From positions 7,326,401 through 7,390,400 of the forward strand of contig OX359194.1 of NCBI GenBank assembly GCA_947172415.1: 64,000 bases of DNA, given 5' to 3'. The DNA comes from Chondrosia reniformis (lineage: Eukaryota; Porifera; Demospongiae; Chondrillida; Chondrillidae). Of the stretch, positions 62,760-64,000 are shown one piece after another (positions within the stretch are counted from its first letter, which is position 1; each line of letters starts with the position of its first letter). A program made the position numbers and the translations under genes. The notes beneath the pieces were generated by a model. It saw only the letters and a list, made by a program, of their open reading frames with translations. It ran no database searches and was not told the DNA's origin.

Positions 62760-64000
62760 TCATTGTCTATCCTCTTCTTTTCCTGACCACCAGTTCCACA
62801 AAGCTGTTGATGTTTTGGTCCATGCATCAGTTAGCTTGTCCCTTGTGCTAGTAACTGCTTCTTTTACACTCTCTCTCTGCTCTTCTGTCAAAATGTTGTC
62901 AACCTCCACTGCAACCTTTCTCTTTAGGTCCTCAAAGCTAAGGGCTTGTCTGCAAGGGTGTTCAGTGCCACATCCTTCCTTCCTTCCCTCTACTCCACTG
63001 ACCTGTAAGGATGACAGCTGCTCCTTAAATTCCTCTACAAAGGCACTATTGAAGTCATTTATTTCTTCATTGCTACCATGCTTAGCTGTGTTCAGGAGGG
63101 TGTGGCAGTACAAGCTAAACTTGGCCCTGATGTAATCCTCACTGCCCACCCATTGATGATCAACTAGATCATCCTTCTTGGCCTGACAAAGTAAGGAACT
63201 AAATCTCAAATCAGCCAGAGATAGTTTTAATAATGATTTCAGCAGTGGTGAATTTATCAGAAGATAGCCTGTACTCAGATTAAGAAATACATCACACAAT
63301 TCTGATTGCTTCCTCTCAAAGAGAAGATTAGAAGTGCCAAATGATAAAAGCTTCCTATTGTGGTACAACTGCTTTATGTTATCCATCTCCTGAAGAGCTG
63401 CATATGGTAAGATTGCCGTTTGGGAACCCAAAGCCAGTGGAATGGTACCAAAGCCTTCCAATAGATGCTGAAGACAGTTCGGAATCAAACTTGCCATAAC
63501 CAAGACACCCCTGCTTGCTTCTTCTGCTGAATCACTGAATAGCATGACAGTTCGACCAAGTAAAAGGGCCTTAAAGACCTGCAATACCTTGTACTGATGT
63601 CTGACGAGGAGTGGAACAGGGTCTACCTCCACAAACACATATTCTGTCACTTCAATACTAGCAAGTGATTTATTGAGATAAGCATACAAATCTAACAGAA
63701 TAGACCTGTCTGAGAATTCACCAGCAGAGAAATATGCCTCTGTGACCATTTTTAGTCTAGATTGTATCAAGCCATAAGCTGGAATATGACTTAATATACA
63801 GACAGCCTTTTGAATAGAGCTTCTTGTGATGTCAGTATCCAAGTTCTTCAATCCTAAAGTGGAGATTTGCCTGTAGCAACTGACAGCAAATAAATTCTGG
63901 TTTTCACTCAAGACAGTGAAGCAAACTGATCCTTCTTCAACATTATGGGCTCCATCAGGAAGAGCTAGGTGAACAAGGTACTTTAGCTGGCTCAAATCTC
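62760..64000 (-). CDS. AVL9: AVL9-type DENN trafficking protein, 5' end beyond the window
   Basis: A single open exon of about 413 residues runs to the window edge, so the start lies outside. AVL9 proteins act in late secretory transport and have a DENN-type fold. Matching blocks are LVHLALPDGAHNVEEGSV, VSCYRQI, DITRSSIQKAVCILSHIPAYGL, RHQYKVLQVFKALLLGRTVML, ADLRFSSLLCQ and EDYIRAKFSLYCHTLLN. The tail ends in a coiled, Lys/Glu-rich segment with WNWWSG. The long disordered insert found in the human protein between the DENN parts is absent, so this form is shorter. Confidence 0.88.
   Translation of the reverse strand, partial: DLSQLKYLVHLALPDGAHNVEEGSVCFTVLSENQNLFAVSCYRQISTLGLKNLDTDITRSSIQKAVCILSHIPAYGLIQSRLKMVTEAYFSAGEFSDRSILLDLYAYLNKSLASIEVTEYVFVEVDPVPLLVRHQYKVLQVFKALLLGRTVMLFSDSAEEASRGVLVMASLIPNCLQHLLEGFGTIPLALGSQTAILPYAALQEMDNIKQLYHNRKLLSFGTSNLLFERKQSELCDVFLNLSTGYLLINSPLLKSLLKLSLADLRFSSLLCQAKKDDLVDHQWVGSEDYIRAKFSLYCHTLLNTAKHGSNEEINDFNSAFVEEFKEQLSSLQVSGVEGRKEGCGTEHPCRQALSFEDLKRKVAVEVDNILTEEQRESVKEAVTSTRDKLTDAWTKTSTALWNWWSGKEEDRQ

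Overview
The window is AT-rich animal (metazoan) nuclear DNA. Genes are split by many short GT-AG introns, and the families that can be recognised (USP24, SARAF, KRI1, IFT25/HSPB11, AVL9) are eukaryotic, several of them animal-type. The compact layout, tiny intergenic gaps, many small terminal-inverted-repeat elements and general sequence style suggest a demosponge such as Amphimedon. That species guess is inference, not proof. No tRNA, rRNA, CRISPR array or bacterial-type operon was seen.

Region by region. 1-2.7 kb: the 3' part of an unrecognised nuclear-looking protein gene (+) with a perfect PCNA-interaction (PIP) box and an in-frame 21-bp minisatellite. 2.7-20 kb: an accessory region rich in repeats. 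It holds four related two-exon genes for small secreted Cys-containing proteins (one on +, three on -). Each has a TATA-like box about 90-120 bp before the ATG, one phase-0 intron, and a Cys-x-Cys motif six to eight codons after the junction. This cluster is the best candidate for an undescribed system: a lineage-specific family of secreted, probably helical, cytokine- or effector-like proteins. The same region has a long near-perfect hairpin (5.4 kb) and a GC-rich segment with nested stems (9.3-9.7 kb).

19.9-23.3 kb (-): SARAF, regulator of store-operated calcium entry, with a minisatellite made of repeated splice-site units in an intron. 23.5-27.2 kb (-): KRI1, ribosome biogenesis. 27.2-32.7 kb (+): an unusual multidomain gene with a degenerate kinesin motor, a DEP domain and ankyrin repeats, 65 bp head-to-head with KRI1. 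32.7-37 kb: no gene seen; GC-rich islands and a 595-bp inverted-repeat transposable element. 37.0-60.0 kb (-): the whole coding region of a USP24-type deubiquitinase, with several repeats in its introns. 60.0-61.6 kb (+): IFT25/HSPB11, whose ATG lies only 27 bp from the USP24 ATG. 62.8-64 kb (-): the C-terminal part of an AVL9 (DENN-type) trafficking protein, running off the window.

The conserved genes are housekeeping genes arranged as divergent pairs and do not form one pathway. Exon borders were assigned by eye from GT-AG signals and reading-frame continuity; I checked junction phases for the four secreted genes, SARAF, IFT25 and most exons of the first gene and the kinesin-DEP-ankyrin gene.
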